DNA of 64,000 nucleotides, taken from assembly GCF_020991275.1 (NCBI RefSeq), contig NZ_JAJLQY010000001.1:124001-188000 (forward strand), in the 5' to 3' direction. Numbering within the stretch: the stretch's first letter is position 1; each line of letters opens with the position of its first letter. The notes under the pieces are model-generated. The model made no database searches. It had not been told where the DNA came from and was given only the letters and a program-made list of their open reading frames with translations. Source of the stretch: Actinocorallia sp. API 0066. GTDB taxonomy: Bacteria > Actinomycetota > Actinomycetes > Streptosporangiales > Streptosporangiaceae. A program made the position numbers and the translations under genes. Shown here piece by piece: positions 46,222 to 56,300 of this stretch.

Positions 46222-46245
46222 GGGGTTACGCCCCGGCGTAACCCC
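46222..46245. promoter_or_regulatory. Perfect palindrome in the divergent NRPS/monooxygenase promoter
   Basis: GGGGTTACGCC and its exact complement GGCGTAACCCC are separated by CC (22 of 24 bases paired by symmetry). It lies 32 bases from the monooxygenase start and 69 from the NRPS start, where a pathway regulator would act on both transcripts. Confidence 0.6.
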
Positions 46246-46313
46246 CGGATGACCTCGCGGACCTACGTTCCCGGCGGGTCGGCAGGGCGCCGCCCCTTCG
46301 AACGAGGTGGCCG

Positions 46314-49300
46314 ATGTCAGAAGTGAAAGTGGAGCGCATCGCCAGGCTCTCGCCCGAACGTCAGGCGCTGCTGGCGCGGCTGCGCAGGGACGGCAGGCGC
46401 GTCGCGCGCAGGGCGGACGGCGGCCCGCAGCCGCTGTCGCACGCCCAGCGCAGGCTGTGGTTCGTCAACGAGATGGGCGAGGGCGGGACGGCGTTCAGCG
46501 CGCCCGTCACCTACCGGGTGCGCGGCCGGATCGACGCCGACGTGCTGGACCGCGCGCTGCGGTTCCTCATCGGGCGGCATCCGTCGCTGCGCACCGTGTT
46601 CCCCGAGCACGACGGCGAGCCCGTCCAGGTGACGGGGGAGGTGCCAGAGCAGGCCGTCCGCCGGGTGCGGCTCGGCCATCTGCCGCCCGAGGCGCGGGAG
46701 GCGGCCGCGTGGGCGGAGCTGCGGGCGGAGGTGGCCACCCCGTTCGACCTCGGGCAGGGGCCGCCGCTGCGCACGGTCCTGGTGACGCTGGCGGACGACG
46801 ACCACTTCCTCCTCCTGAACATCCACCACATCACGTCGGACCAGTGGTCGATGGGGATCCTGGCGCGTGAGCTGGAGGCGGTCTACACGGCGTTGGGCGA
46901 GGGCCGCGCGCCGGAGCTGCCGCCGCTGCCCATCGACTACGCCGACTACGCCCTCTGGCAGCGCGACCGCCTCACCGGCGCGGCCGAGCGGGAGCTGCTG
47001 GCCTACTGGGAGCGGCGCCTGGACGGCATGGTCGAGCTGGACCTGCCCGCCGACCGGCAGCGGCCGCCCGTCCCGTCCTACCGGGGCGCCGAGGACGTGG
47101 TGTGGCTGCCGCCGGAGCTGGTGACGGGCCTGCGCCGGGTCGCCGCCGAGACGAAGGCGTCGCCGTTCCTGGTGCTGCTCGCTGCTTTCGCGGCGCTGCT
47201 GTCGCGGTACACGGGTGAGGACGACATCGCGGTCGGCACGACGGCGGCGGGCCGGGACGCGCCCGAGGCGGACGGGCTGATCGGCTTCTTCGTGAACACG
47301 CTGGTGCTGCGCACGGACACCGGCGGCGATCCGACGTTTCGTGAGCTGGTCGGCCGGGTAGGCAAGGGGGTGCTTGCCGATCAGGCGCACGCCGAGCTGC
47401 CGTTCGACAGGCTGGTGGAACACCTGCGGCCGAGCCGCGATCCGGGCCGCCCCCCGCTCGCGTCGATCCTGTTCCAGCAGGACAACACGCCCGCCGCCGC
47501 GCTCTCCCTGCCGGGCCTGGATGTCGCGCTCGTCGACGACTTCGACACCGGCACCGCCAAGTACGACTTGCTCGCGAGCGTCCGGGTGCGGGACGAGGGC
47601 GTCAGGCTGCACGTCCAGTACAGCCTCGACCTGTTCGAGCCCGCGACGATCCGGCGCTTCCTCACCGCGTTCGAGGCGCTCGCCGAGGCGGCGGTCGCCG
47701 ACCCGGACACGCCGGTGCGGGCGCTGCCCGTGCTGCCGCCGGACGAGGCCGCGCTGATCCTCGACCACTGGAACGACACAGCCGTCGAGTTCCCCGATGT
47801 GTGCCTGCACGAGCTGTTTGACCGGCAGCCGCGGGACGCCGTCGCGCTCGTCGCGGGCGGGGAGCGGTTCACGTTCGGGGAGCTGGACGAGCGGTCCGAC
47901 CGGCTGGCCGCGCATCTGGGGGCCGCGCCCGGCACGCTGGTCGCGCTGACGCTGCCGCCGGGCCCGGACTACCTGGTCGCGGTCCTCGCGGTGCTCAAGT
48001 CGGGTGCGGCTTTTGTGCCGATCGACCCGGCTTATCCGGAGTCGCGGATCGAGTACATCCTGGCCGACTCGGGGGTCGCCGTTGTGGTGACGGCCGAGGA
48101 CGTCGCGGCGTCGGCCTCGGTGCCGCCCTCGCGGCCGTCCGTCGCGGTGAGCCCTGAGGACCGCTGCTACGTCATCTACACCTCCGGCTCCACGGGCGCG
48201 CCGAAGGGTGTGGTGCTGCGGCACCGGGGCGTGGTGAACAACCTGTTCGACCTGAACGTCGGCTTCGGCGTCGGGCCCGGCGACAGTGTGCTCGCGCTTT
48301 CGTCGCCCAGCTTCGACATGTCCGTCTACGAGTTCCTCGGTGTGCCGGGGGCGGGCGGCACCGTGGTGCTGCCGGAGCCGGAGCTGGCCAGGGACCCCGC
48401 GCACTGGGCCGAACTCGTCACCGAGCACGGGATCACCGTGTGGAACTCCGCGCCCGCGCTGCTCAAACTGTTCCTCGACCAGGTGGAGGGCGCGGTGGAG
48501 GACCCGCCCGCCTCGCTCCGGCTGGCGATCCTCGGCGGCGACTGGGTGCCGGTGACGCTGCCCGACCGGCTCCGCGCCCTCGCCCCCGGCCTGGAGTTTG
48601 TGGTGCTCGGCGGGGCTACCGAGGCGTCGATTCATTCGATCGTCTACCCGGTGGGCGAGGTCGATCCGGCTTGGGCGTCCATTCCCTACGGGCGTCCGAT
48701 GGCCAACCAGACCGCTTACATCCTGGACGCGCACGGCGAGCCCGTACCCGTCGGGGTGCCCGGCGAGCTGCACCTGGGAGGGATCGGCGTCGGGCTCGGC
48801 TACCTCGGACGGCCCGAGCTGACCGCCGAGAAGTTCGTGAAGTGGCGCGGGAAGCGCCTCTACCGGACGGGCGACCGGGCCCGCTGGCGCCCCGACGGGG
48901 TCATCGAGCTGCTCGGCCGGATCGACTTTATGGTCAAGGTGAACGGCGTCCGGATCGAGCCGGGAGAGGTCGAGGCCGTCCTACGGTCGCATCCGGCCGT
49001 CGCGGAGGCCGTCGTCGTGGCCAAGAACGACGCGGCGGGGGACAGGCAGCTCGTCGGCTATCTCGTCGCGGACTCGGCCGTCGATCCCGAGGAGGTGCGG
49101 GCGCACGCGCGCGGCGTGCTGCCGCAGGGCATGGTGCCGTCCCGGCTCGTCGTGCTGGACGCGCTGCCGCTCAGCCCGAACGGCAAGGTGGACCGCAGGG
49201 CGCTCACCGACCGGGTGGACGACCGGGCGCGCGCCGTGCACAGCCCCCCGGACGGCCCCACCGAGACGCGGGTGGCCCGCGCCTGGGGCAGCGTCCTCGG

Positions 49301-50216
49301 CCTTGAGGTGATCGACCGGAACGGCGACTTCTTCGCGCTCGGCGGCGACTCGTTCAAGGCCGTCAGGGCGGCCCGGCTGCTGGACGACGGGCTCTCGGTC
49401 GTGTCGATCTTCAAGCATCCGACCGTCGCCGCGCTGGCCGCCCACCTGGACGAGGGCGGAGCGCGCGATGACCGCTTCCTACACCTGCTCTCTCCGACCG
49501 CCGACGCGCCGCTCACCCTGGTGTGCGTCCCTTACGGCGGAGGCAACGCCGTCGCCTACCAGCCGCTCGCCGACGCGCTGGGCACGTCCGCCGCGTTGTG
49601 GGCGGTGGACCTGCCGGGCCACGACCTCTCCGACGCCCGGCCGCTCGCCGGGATCGAGGAGGCCATGCCCGCCTGCGCCGCCGAGGTCAGGGAGCGGATC
49701 ACCGGGCCCGTCGCGCTCTACGGCCAGTGCGCGGGCACCGCGGCGACCCTGCTGCTCGGCCGGGCGCTGGAGGACCTCGGGGTCGAGGTCACCGCGACGT
49801 TCATGGGCGCGGCGATCCCCGACCCCGACCCGGAGGCGGCCTGGAGGCTGCTGACCGAAAGCGACCAGGACGACCTGCACGCCCACATGCGCCGGCTCGG
49901 CGGCTTCGACGGCGCGCTCGCCGACGACGACGTCACCGCGATCCTCCGGGTCGTCAGGCACGACCTCACCGAGATGGTCGCGCTCTACCGCAAGGAGGCC
50001 GGGACGCCGCCCGTGACGCTCACAGGGCCCGTCCACTGCCTTGTCGGCGACGACGACCCGGCGACCGAGGGCTACCCGGAGAGGTACGCCGACTGGGGCC
50101 GGTACGGGGCGGGCGCCAGCCTCTCGGTGATCGCCGGGGGCGGCCACTACTTCTGCAAGCACCGGCCGGGCGAGGTCGCCGAGGTCGTCACCCGGCTGTT
50201 GGGGGGAGCACGATGA
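46314..50216 (+). CDS. NRPS, one module with release domain: C-A-PCP-TE
   Basis: A 1300-residue synthetase. The C domain (about 38-470) has HHITSDQWSMG at 171. The A domain (about 500-965) has YVIYTSGSTGAPKG (near 620), SFDMSVYEFLG, GGDWVPVTL, and NGKVDRRAL. The PCP (about 985-1050) carries its phosphopantetheine Ser in LGGDSFKAV. The TE (about 1065-1300) has GQCAG at the nucleophile elbow, so Cys replaces the usual Ser, and a late His in GGGHYF. My hand alignment to GrsA gives pocket residues near D-M-Y-N-I-G-L-I-H-K, related to the Cys-type DLYN group but not identical. It is the terminal module by its TE. ATG start, 4-base overlap with the next gene. Confidence 0.93.
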   Translation: MSEVKVERIARLSPERQALLARLRRDGRRVARRADGGPQPLSHAQRRLWFVNEMGEGGTAFSAPVTYRVRGRIDADVLDRALRFLIGRHPSLRTVFPEHDGEPVQVTGEVPEQAVRRVRLGHLPPEAREAAAWAELRAEVATPFDLGQGPPLRTVLVTLADDDHFLLLNIHHITSDQWSMGILARELEAVYTALGEGRAPELPPLPIDYADYALWQRDRLTGAAERELLAYWERRLDGMVELDLPADRQRPPVPSYRGAEDVVWLPPELVTGLRRVAAETKASPFLVLLAAFAALLSRYTGEDDIAVGTTAAGRDAPEADGLIGFFVNTLVLRTDTGGDPTFRELVGRVGKGVLADQAHAELPFDRLVEHLRPSRDPGRPPLASILFQQDNTPAAALSLPGLDVALVDDFDTGTAKYDLLASVRVRDEGVRLHVQYSLDLFEPATIRRFLTAFEALAEAAVADPDTPVRALPVLPPDEAALILDHWNDTAVEFPDVCLHELFDRQPRDAVALVAGGERFTFGELDERSDRLAAHLGAAPGTLVALTLPPGPDYLVAVLAVLKSGAAFVPIDPAYPESRIEYILADSGVAVVVTAEDVAASASVPPSRPSVAVSPEDRCYVIYTSGSTGAPKGVVLRHRGVVNNLFDLNVGFGVGPGDSVLALSSPSFDMSVYEFLGVPGAGGTVVLPEPELARDPAHWAELVTEHGITVWNSAPALLKLFLDQVEGAVEDPPASLRLAILGGDWVPVTLPDRLRALAPGLEFVVLGGATEASIHSIVYPVGEVDPAWASIPYGRPMANQTAYILDAHGEPVPVGVPGELHLGGIGVGLGYLGRPELTAEKFVKWRGKRLYRTGDRARWRPDGVIELLGRIDFMVKVNGVRIEPGEVEAVLRSHPAVAEAVVVAKNDAAGDRQLVGYLVADSAVDPEEVRAHARGVLPQGMVPSRLVVLDALPLSPNGKVDRRALTDRVDDRARAVHSPPDGPTETRVARAWGSVLGLEVIDRNGDFFALGGDSFKAVRAARLLDDGLSVVSIFKHPTVAALAAHLDEGGARDDRFLHLLSPTADAPLTLVCVPYGGGNAVAYQPLADALGTSAALWAVDLPGHDLSDARPLAGIEEAMPACAAEVRERITGPVALYGQCAGTAATLLLGRALEDLGVEVTATFMGAAIPDPDPEAAWRLLTESDQDDLHAHMRRLGGFDGALADDDVTAILRVVRHDLTEMVALYRKEAGTPPVTLTGPVHCLVGDDDPATEGYPERYADWGRYGAGASLSVIAGGGHYFCKHRPGEVAEVVTRLLGGAR

Positions 50217-53200
50217 AACAGGCGTTGGCGCGGTGGCAGAGCATGTCGCCGCAGGAGCGGGCGGCGCTCCAGGCGGCGGCGGGCGCGGGCGTCGATCCCG
50301 GCCCGGTGCCCGGCGGCGGCTCGGGTGAGGCGTCGGCGACGCAGGGGCAGATCTGGTTCCTTGACAGGCTTTCGGATGATGCCGCTTACGTCGTTCCGTT
50401 CGCGTTCCGGCTGCGGGGGCCGCTTGACGTCGCGGCCTTGGACGCGGCGTTGGCGGCCGTCGTTGAGCGGCATGAGGTGCTGCGGTCCCGGCTCGTGCAC
50501 GGTGACGGCGGGCTGCGGCAGGAGCCGGGGCCCGGCCCCGGACCGCTGGTAGCCGAAGACGTGGCTGACGAGGAGGAAGCCTGGCGCCGGGCCCGCGCGC
50601 TCGCCGCCGAGCGGTTCGACCTGGCGTCCGGGCCCGTGGTGCGGACCCGGCTGCTCCGGCTCGCCCCTGACGACAGCGTGCTCGTGTGGATCGCCCACCA
50701 CGCCGTCGCGGACGGCTGGTCGGCCGGGATCCTCCTGGCCGAACTCGCCGCGCTCTCCTCGGGACGGGCCCTGGAGCCGCTCCAGCTCCAGTACGCGGAC
50801 TTCGGGGCCTGGCAGCGGACCCGGCCCACCGACAAGGCCCTCGCGTTCTGGAGGGAGCACCTGGGGGACGCGCCGCCCGCCGCCGTCCCGTCCCGGCGGG
50901 CCCGTCCGGCGACGCAGAGCTTCCGTGGCGACTGCGTGGAGTTCGCCGTCCCGGCCGGGCTCGCCGAGTTCGCGGCGGCGCGCGGCACCACGCCCTTTGT
51001 GGTGCTGCTGGCCGCGCTGCACGTGCTCGTCGCCCGGTACGGCGGCGAGGACGACGCGGTGCTCGGCATGAGCCTGTCGGGCCGGACGAGGCCGGAGGCG
51101 GAACCGCTCATCGGCCCGCTCGCCACGACGCTGCCGCTGCGCATCGACGGCTCGGGCGACCCGACCGTCGCGGAGCTGCTCGCCGCCGTCTCGGCCCGGG
51201 TGCTGGACGGGCTCGCGCACCAGGAGATCCCGTTCGGCGAGCTGGTGCGCGGGCTCGGCAGGTCCCGCGATCCGGGCCGCAACCCGCTCTACCAGGTGCT
51301 CTTTGTGATGGGCGGGCTCGGCGACCCGCCGCGCGAGCTCGCGCCAGGGCTCGCGGTGGAGGTGCGCGGCCTGCCCAACGGCACGGCCCGGCTCGACCTC
51401 CAGCTGAACGTGGACGCGACACCGGGCGGGTTCGAGGCACGGCTCGACTACGCGACCGAGCTGTTCGACAGGGCCTTCGCCGAAAGGCTCGTCGCGGGCT
51501 ACACCGCGCTGCTGCGCGGCTTCCTGGCCGATCCGGACGCGCCCGTCAGCGCGCTCAGCCTCCTCGGGCCGGACGAACGCGACGCCGTCCTCACCCGCTG
51601 GACGGACCTTCCCGATATCCCCGCGCCTGACGGGTTCCTTCCGCTGTTCGCCGCGAGCGTCGCCTCCTGGCCCGGCCGGATCGCGCTCTCAGACGACGAC
51701 GGCGGCGACCTCACCTATCGGGAGCTGGACGAGCGATCGGACGCCGTCGCAAGGGCGATCCTGGCGCGGCACGCCGGGGGCGGTGTCGTCGCCGTCGCGG
51801 CCCCGCACACCGCCGACCAGCTCGCCGGGCTCCTCGGGGTGCTCAAGGCCGGGTCGGTCTACCTGCCGCTCGACCCCGAGCTCCCAGGCGAACGCCGTGA
51901 CTTCGTGCTCGCCGACAGCGGCGCGGAACTCGTGCTGCACGCCGGCGCCCTGCCCGGCGGGCTGCGCTTCGCCGACCTCGCCGACCTCGGTGATCCCGAA
52001 GCACCACTGCCCCCTACGCCCGGCCCGCATGATCCGGCCTATCTGATGTACACCTCGGGCTCCACCGGACGTCCCAAGGGCGTGCTCGTCAGGCACGGCG
52101 CGCTCGGCAACTTCCTCGCCGCGATGTCCGGCCTGCTCCGCCCGGACGACGCGGTGCCCGCCCTCACCAGCCCGACCTTCGACATCTCCCTGGACGAGCT
52201 GCTGCTACCGCTCGTCGTGGGCGCCAGAACCGTCGTGGTGCCCAGGGCCGTCGCACGGGACGGGGCCGCGCTGCTCCGGCTCGTCGAGAAGGAGGGCGTC
52301 ACCGTGCTGCACGGCACGCCCGCGACGTTCCGGCTCCTCGTGGACGCCGGATGGGACGGGGGCGGCGTCCGGGCGGCGCTGTGCGGCGGCGAGGCGCTGC
52401 CCGCGCGGCTGGCGGCCGAACTGACGGCCAGGGCCGGGGAGGTGTGGAACCTGTTCGGCCCGACCGAGGCGACGGTGTGGGCGCTCACCGCGAGGGTGGA
52501 CGGCTCCGGCGCACCGCCTATCGGCACACCCCTGCCCAACATGACGGCGCTCGCCCTGGACGCCGCCCTACGCCCGGTGCCTCCGGACGCGTTGGGCGAG
52601 CTCTACCTGGCGGGCGCAGGGCTCGCCGACGGCTACCACGGCCGTCCCGAGCTGACGGCCGAACGCTTCATCACCGGCCCCGGCGGGCTCCGCCTGTACC
52701 GGACGGGCGACCTCGTCAGGTACGACGACCAGGGCGTGTTCTGGTACCACGGCCGGGTAGACGACCAGGTCAAACTGCGCGGCTTCCGGATCGAACTGGG
52801 CGAGATCGAGGCGACCCTGCTGCGCCACCCTGACGTCGTGGAGTGCGCCGTCGTCGTCCACGAGCGGAACGAGGACGACCGCAGGCTCGTCGCCTACTTC
52901 CGGGGCGCGGCCGACCCCCGGGACCTCACCGTGGCCCTACGCGCCGCGCTGCCCCCGCACATGGTGCCCGCGCTGCTCGTCGCGGTGGACGCGCTGCCAC
53001 GTACCACCGCGGGCAAAACGGACCGGCGGGCGCTCGCCGCGCGGGCGCTGCCCGACGTCGCGGACGGCGCCGACCACACGCCGCCGCGCACTCCGGTCGA
53101 GAAGTGGCTGGCCGCGCAGTGGGCGGACCTGCTGGGCCGTGGCCCGATCGGCGCGCACGACGACTTCTTCGCGCTCGGCGGCCACTCGCTGCTGGCCGTC

Positions 53201-53398
53201 CGGGTGCTCGGGCAGATCGCCGACCTCTACGGCGTCGAGCTGTCCCTTGAGGTCTTCTTCGCGCGGCCTACCGTCGCCGCGCTCGCCGCCCGCGTCGCCG
53301 CCGCCGAGCCCGCCGCCGCCGACGACCTCCTCGCCCGCGTCGAGGAGCTGACCGACGAGGAAGTCGCCCGCCTGCTGGGCGGAGAGGAGACACCATGA
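50213..53398 (+). CDS. NRPS, one module: C-A-PCP
   Basis: A 1061-residue synthetase. The C domain (about 40-460) has HHAVADGWSAG near 162. The A domain (about 480-960) has YLMYTSGSTGRPKG (near 610), TFDISLDELLLPL, LFGPTEATVWAL and TAGKTDRRAL. The PCP has LGGHSLLAVR (Ser near 990), and a C-terminal helix (about 1035-1061) may be a docking end. By hand the A-pocket reads about D-I-D-H-L-G-L-V-W-K, with no assignment I trust; Asp235 is present, so an alpha-amino acid is expected. It overlaps the genes on both sides by ATGA. Confidence 0.92.
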   Translation: MKQALARWQSMSPQERAALQAAAGAGVDPGPVPGGGSGEASATQGQIWFLDRLSDDAAYVVPFAFRLRGPLDVAALDAALAAVVERHEVLRSRLVHGDGGLRQEPGPGPGPLVAEDVADEEEAWRRARALAAERFDLASGPVVRTRLLRLAPDDSVLVWIAHHAVADGWSAGILLAELAALSSGRALEPLQLQYADFGAWQRTRPTDKALAFWREHLGDAPPAAVPSRRARPATQSFRGDCVEFAVPAGLAEFAAARGTTPFVVLLAALHVLVARYGGEDDAVLGMSLSGRTRPEAEPLIGPLATTLPLRIDGSGDPTVAELLAAVSARVLDGLAHQEIPFGELVRGLGRSRDPGRNPLYQVLFVMGGLGDPPRELAPGLAVEVRGLPNGTARLDLQLNVDATPGGFEARLDYATELFDRAFAERLVAGYTALLRGFLADPDAPVSALSLLGPDERDAVLTRWTDLPDIPAPDGFLPLFAASVASWPGRIALSDDDGGDLTYRELDERSDAVARAILARHAGGGVVAVAAPHTADQLAGLLGVLKAGSVYLPLDPELPGERRDFVLADSGAELVLHAGALPGGLRFADLADLGDPEAPLPPTPGPHDPAYLMYTSGSTGRPKGVLVRHGALGNFLAAMSGLLRPDDAVPALTSPTFDISLDELLLPLVVGARTVVVPRAVARDGAALLRLVEKEGVTVLHGTPATFRLLVDAGWDGGGVRAALCGGEALPARLAAELTARAGEVWNLFGPTEATVWALTARVDGSGAPPIGTPLPNMTALALDAALRPVPPDALGELYLAGAGLADGYHGRPELTAERFITGPGGLRLYRTGDLVRYDDQGVFWYHGRVDDQVKLRGFRIELGEIEATLLRHPDVVECAVVVHERNEDDRRLVAYFRGAADPRDLTVALRAALPPHMVPALLVAVDALPRTTAGKTDRRALAARALPDVADGADHTPPRTPVEKWLAAQWADLLGRGPIGAHDDFFALGGHSLLAVRVLGQIADLYGVELSLEVFFARPTVAALAARVAAAEPAAADDLLARVEELTDEEVARLLGGEETP

Positions 53399-56300
53399 CG
53401 GAGCTGCGGACCACACCCGGCGTCCCCGACACCGGCCGCCCGGCCGTGGTCAGCCGGACCGAGACCCTCACCCACGCCGAACTCGACGCGCGGGTGGACA
53501 AGCTCGCCCACGACCTCGCAAGGCGGATCACCCCGGGGCAGTGGATAGCCGTCGACGGTACGCCGAGCGTGGCGGCCGTCGTCGCGACGCTCGCGGTGCT
53601 GCGGCTCGGCGCGATCCCGGTGCCGCGCGACCTCGACCGCGTCGCCGAGTTCACGCCCCTGCCCGAGGAGGCGGCGGCCGGAGAAGGCTGGGACGACCTC
53701 GCCGCCCGGATCCCGCCGGACGCGCGCGGCGCGTGGGCGGCCCGCTCCGCGCCGCCCGCCTGGACCGCCTTCCTGACGGCGGGCGCCGAGCTGCACGTCG
53801 CCGACTCCGCCGCGCTCGCCACGCCCGCCCGGCTGCGCGACTGGCTGCTCGGCAGGCGGATCACGCACGCCGTCGTGGACGGCCCCCTGGACGGCGTGCA
53901 CTGGCCCGCGCACGTCACCGCGCCCGAGCTGATCGTGCCGCGCACCGAGGACCCCGACCGGTTCGAGCCGTTCCCGCTCACCGACACCCAGCAGGCGTAC
54001 TGGATCGGCCGTGGCGACGCGGTGGAGCTGGGTGGCGTCGGCTGTCACGGCTACTGGGAGTGGGAGGGCGACGGGCTTGACGTCCCAAGGTTCACCGCCG
54101 CCTGGCGTGACGTCGTGGACAGGCACGACGCGCTCCGTACCGTCATCCTCCCGGACGGCACCCAACGCGTTCTGAAGGATCCGCCCGCATACGAGATCCC
54201 TGTCTTGGATCTGCGGGAATTGCCCGATGAGGAGGCCGCCGCCCGTGCGGAGGCGCTGCGGGAGGAGCTGGCGCACCGGATCATCCCGGCCGACCGGTTC
54301 CCGCTGTGGGACGTCCGCGTCACCCTGCTCCCGCACGGCAGGGTCAGGCTGCACCTCGGCCTCGACCTGCTGATCATCGACGCGTGGAGCTACTTCCAGA
54401 TCCTCGTGCCCGACCTCGTCGCCAGGTACGCCGACCCCGGACGGGAGCTGCCGCCGCTCAGCCTGCGCTTCCGCACCTACGCGCTGGAGATGGAGGAGTG
54501 GCGGCGGACCTCGGCGGAGTACGCTGCGGCCCGCGCCTACTGGCTCGACCGGATCGACGACCTTCCGCCCGCCCCGCAACTGCCCAGGGCGGCCGGGCCG
54601 CTTCCGGAGCAGCCCCGGTTCACCCGCCGCGAGTTCACGCAGCCGCCCGACCGCTGGTCGGTGTTCAAGGCGCGCGCCGCCGCGCTGTCGGTGACGCCGT
54701 CCGGGCTGCTGCTCGCCGCTTTCGCCGAGGTGCTGCGGACGTGGAGCGCCGACGAGGCGCTGACGATCAACGTGCCGCTGTTCGACAGGGCGCCGGTGCA
54801 CCCCGACGTCGAGCGGGTGATCGGCGACTTCACCACAACGTCGCTGCTCGCCGTCACCGAGACCGGCGGCGCCTTCGCCGACCGGGCCAGGGCGGTGCAG
54901 CGGCGGCTGTGGGCCGACCTGGAGCACCGGCACTTCAGCGGCGTCCAGGTGATGCGTGAGCTCGCGACCCGGCAGGGCGTCGCGTCGCGCGCCGCGTTCC
55001 CGATCGTCGCGACGATCCTGCTGGGCCAGCCGCCTAGGCACTTCCACACGGCGCTCGGCGAGGCCATCCACACCAGCACCCAGACGCCGCAGGTGACGCT
55101 CGACATGCAGGTCGCCGAGGTGGACGGGGCGCTGCGGCTGTCGTGGGACTCGGTGGACGAGGTGTTCCCGCCCGGCCTGCTCGCCGACATGTTCGGCGCC
55201 TTCACCGGGCTCCTCGACCTTCTGGTGGACGACGGGTCGGCACTGGCTCGGGAGGTTTTTGATCTTGTGCCTTCGGCGCAGGTGGCGCTCGTGCGTGAGG
55301 TGAACTCGACGGCGGGCCCGCATCCTGACTGGCTGCTGCACGCGCCCGTCGCCGCGTATGCCGCCGCTCAGCCTGACGCCGTCGCGGTGGTCAGCGGGGA
55401 CGTCAGGCTCTCCTACGCGGAGCTGGACGGGCGCGTCAACCGGGTCGGGCGGGTGCTGCGGGAGACGGGCGCCGAACCGGGGCGGCTCGTGGCGGTCGTC
55501 ATGCGCAAGGGCTGGGAGCAGATCGTCGCCGCGCACGGGGTGCTCGCGTCCGGCGCCGCCTACCTGCCGATCGACCCGGCGGTGCCCGCCGAGCGGCTGC
55601 GGCACCTGCTGGCGGACGGGGAGGTGTCGGTCGTGCTTACGCAGTCCGTCCTGTACGACGGGCTCGCCTGGCCGCCCGGCGTGCGGGTGCTGTGCGTGGA
55701 CGTGGACTTCGAGGACGTTGACCCGTCGCCGCTTACGCCTGTGCAGGGCCCGTCCGACCTTGCGTACGTCATCTACACGTCCGGCTCCACCGGTGTGCCC
55801 AAAGGCGTGATGGTGGAGCACCGGGGGGCGGCCAACACGATCGCCGACGTGAACGCCAGGTTCGGCATCGGGCCTGGCGACTCCTGCCTCGCCGTCTCCG
55901 ACCTGCACTTCGACCTGTCCGTCTACGACGTGTTCGGCATGATCGCGGCGGGCGGCACCGTCGTCGTCCCGGAGCACTCCGCCAACCCCGACCCCGAGCG
56001 CTGGGCCGAGCTGCTGACGGCCGAGCGCGTGACGTTCTGGAACTCCGTCCCGGCGCTGCTCGAACTCCTCGTCGGCCAGCTGGAGGGCACCCCGGACGGG
56101 CTGCCCGCGCTGCGCACGGTGATCCTCGCGGGCGACTGGATCCCGGTGGACCTGCCCGGACGCCTGCGCGCGCTGGCCCCCGACGTCAGGGTGATCGCCT
56201 CAGGCGGCCCCACCGAGACCTGCGTCTGGTCCGTCATCAACCCTCTCGACGCCCCGGTCGACCCGTCCCTACCGAGCATCCCCTACGGCCGCCCCATGAC

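Noticed and set aside
46317-48773. Long minus-strand open frame (818 codons)
   Set aside because: Antisense to the first NRPS gene; it has no recognisable motif.
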